DNA from: Pseudomonas furukawaii
GTDB lineage: Bacteria > Pseudomonadota > Gammaproteobacteria > Pseudomonadales > Pseudomonadaceae
Length of the DNA stretch: 64,000 nucleotides
Direction of reading: 5' to 3'
Assembly: GCF_002355475.1 (NCBI RefSeq)
Contig: NZ_AP014862.1
Span: forward strand, 4,030,001 to 4,094,000
Shown: in pieces, positions 63,701 through 64,000 of the stretch
Numbering within the stretch: the stretch's first letter is position 1
Layout of the letters: each line of letters begins with the position of its first letter
Notes under the pieces: model-generated
Databases searched by the model: none
The model's input: only the letters and a program-made list of their open reading frames with translations
Told to the model about the DNA's origin: nothing
Position numbers and translations under genes: made by a program

Positions 63701-64000
63701 CTAGATGGCCAGGAGACCACCATCGATGACGAAATCGGAGCCGGTAACAAAAGAAGCCTCGCTGGACGCCAGGAACAGCGCCAGAGCGACCACTTCCTCG
63801 GGCTCCCCCGGGCGATCCATCAGTACGCCGTCGAGCAGAGCGGCCCGTGCCACCGGGTTTTCCAGGAACTCCGCGGTGCCAGGAGTGGCGATGAAACCAG
63901 GGCTGAGACTGACGGCACGGATACCGAGTGGAGCCCCTTCCACCGCCAGTTGGCGGGTGAAAGAAACCACCGCCCCTTTGGCAGCGGCATGCGCAGAGAT
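63701..64000 (-). CDS. SDR-family oxidoreductase 4, C-terminal part (runs off the right edge)
   Basis: The last 99 residues are visible. They end GSDFVIDGGLLAI, the usual SDR tail, with VSLSPGFIATPGTAEFL upstream. At the catalytic position the sequence reads SAHAAAKGAVVSF, so the tyrosine of the YxxxK motif is His here. This either marks a non-classical SDR or an altered enzyme. The start and cofactor motif lie outside the window. Confidence 0.85.
   Translation of the reverse strand: MSAHAAAKGAVVSFTRQLAVEGAPLGIRAVSLSPGFIATPGTAEFLENPVARAALLDGVLMDRPGEPEEVVALALFLASSEASFVTGSDFVIDGGLLAI

Overview
The window looks like a Pseudomonas chromosome of the P. aeruginosa / P. citronellolis / P. nitroreducens kind. 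It is GC-rich, carries Pseudomonas REP-type repeats, and holds an oprH-phoP-phoQ locus, pcpS, nrdA-nrdB, dctA and rnd, each recognisable from its own sequence. No rRNA, tRNA, CRISPR array, transposase or integrase was seen.

Bases 1 to about 31,600 are core genome. In order they hold: the end of a MoxR ATPase with a VWA partner; a sterol-desaturase-like enzyme; small membrane proteins; a class II amidotransferase; oligopeptidase B; a DJ-1/PfpI protein; a secreted metallopeptidase-like protein; the ycgN / hydroxyacid dehydrogenase / ycgL / rnd block; a DapA-like aldolase; an SMP-30-like protein; a CaiB-type CoA-transferase; dctA with a sigma-54 promoter; an AraC regulator; oprH-phoP-phoQ with four 11-bp-spaced repeats ahead of oprH; pcpS; an RstAB-like two-component system; and nrdA-nrdB.

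From about 31,700 to the end lies an accessory region of more than 32 kb, still open at the right edge, that I read as one catabolic regulon. It encodes a CoA ligase, three acyl-CoA dehydrogenases, a crotonase, a 3-hydroxyacyl-CoA dehydrogenase, a thiolase, a P450, a two-subunit Rieske dioxygenase, an extradiol-type VOC dioxygenase, three fumarylacetoacetate-hydrolase-family enzymes, three metal-dependent amidohydrolases, an AhpD-like protein, four SDRs, a DUF2889 protein, a DUF35 protein paired with a thiolase-fold protein lacking the nucleophilic cysteine, an MFS transporter, and TetR and IclR regulators. The plausible logic is uptake, CoA activation, side-chain beta-oxidation or retro-aldol cleavage, ring hydroxylation, meta-cleavage and C-C hydrolysis. 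The substrate cannot be read from sequence; an aromatic or polycyclic compound with an acyl side chain fits best.

The most interesting observation is a previously unlabelled 25-bp palindrome, TGAACA-N13-TGTTCA with an AT-rich centre, at seven intergenic positions in front of nearly every transcription unit of this region. It looks like the operator of a single local regulator. Also notable are two structured candidate small RNAs (near 22.9 kb and 31.5 kb) and an orphan panC flanked by pieces of what may be one broken EamA transporter gene.
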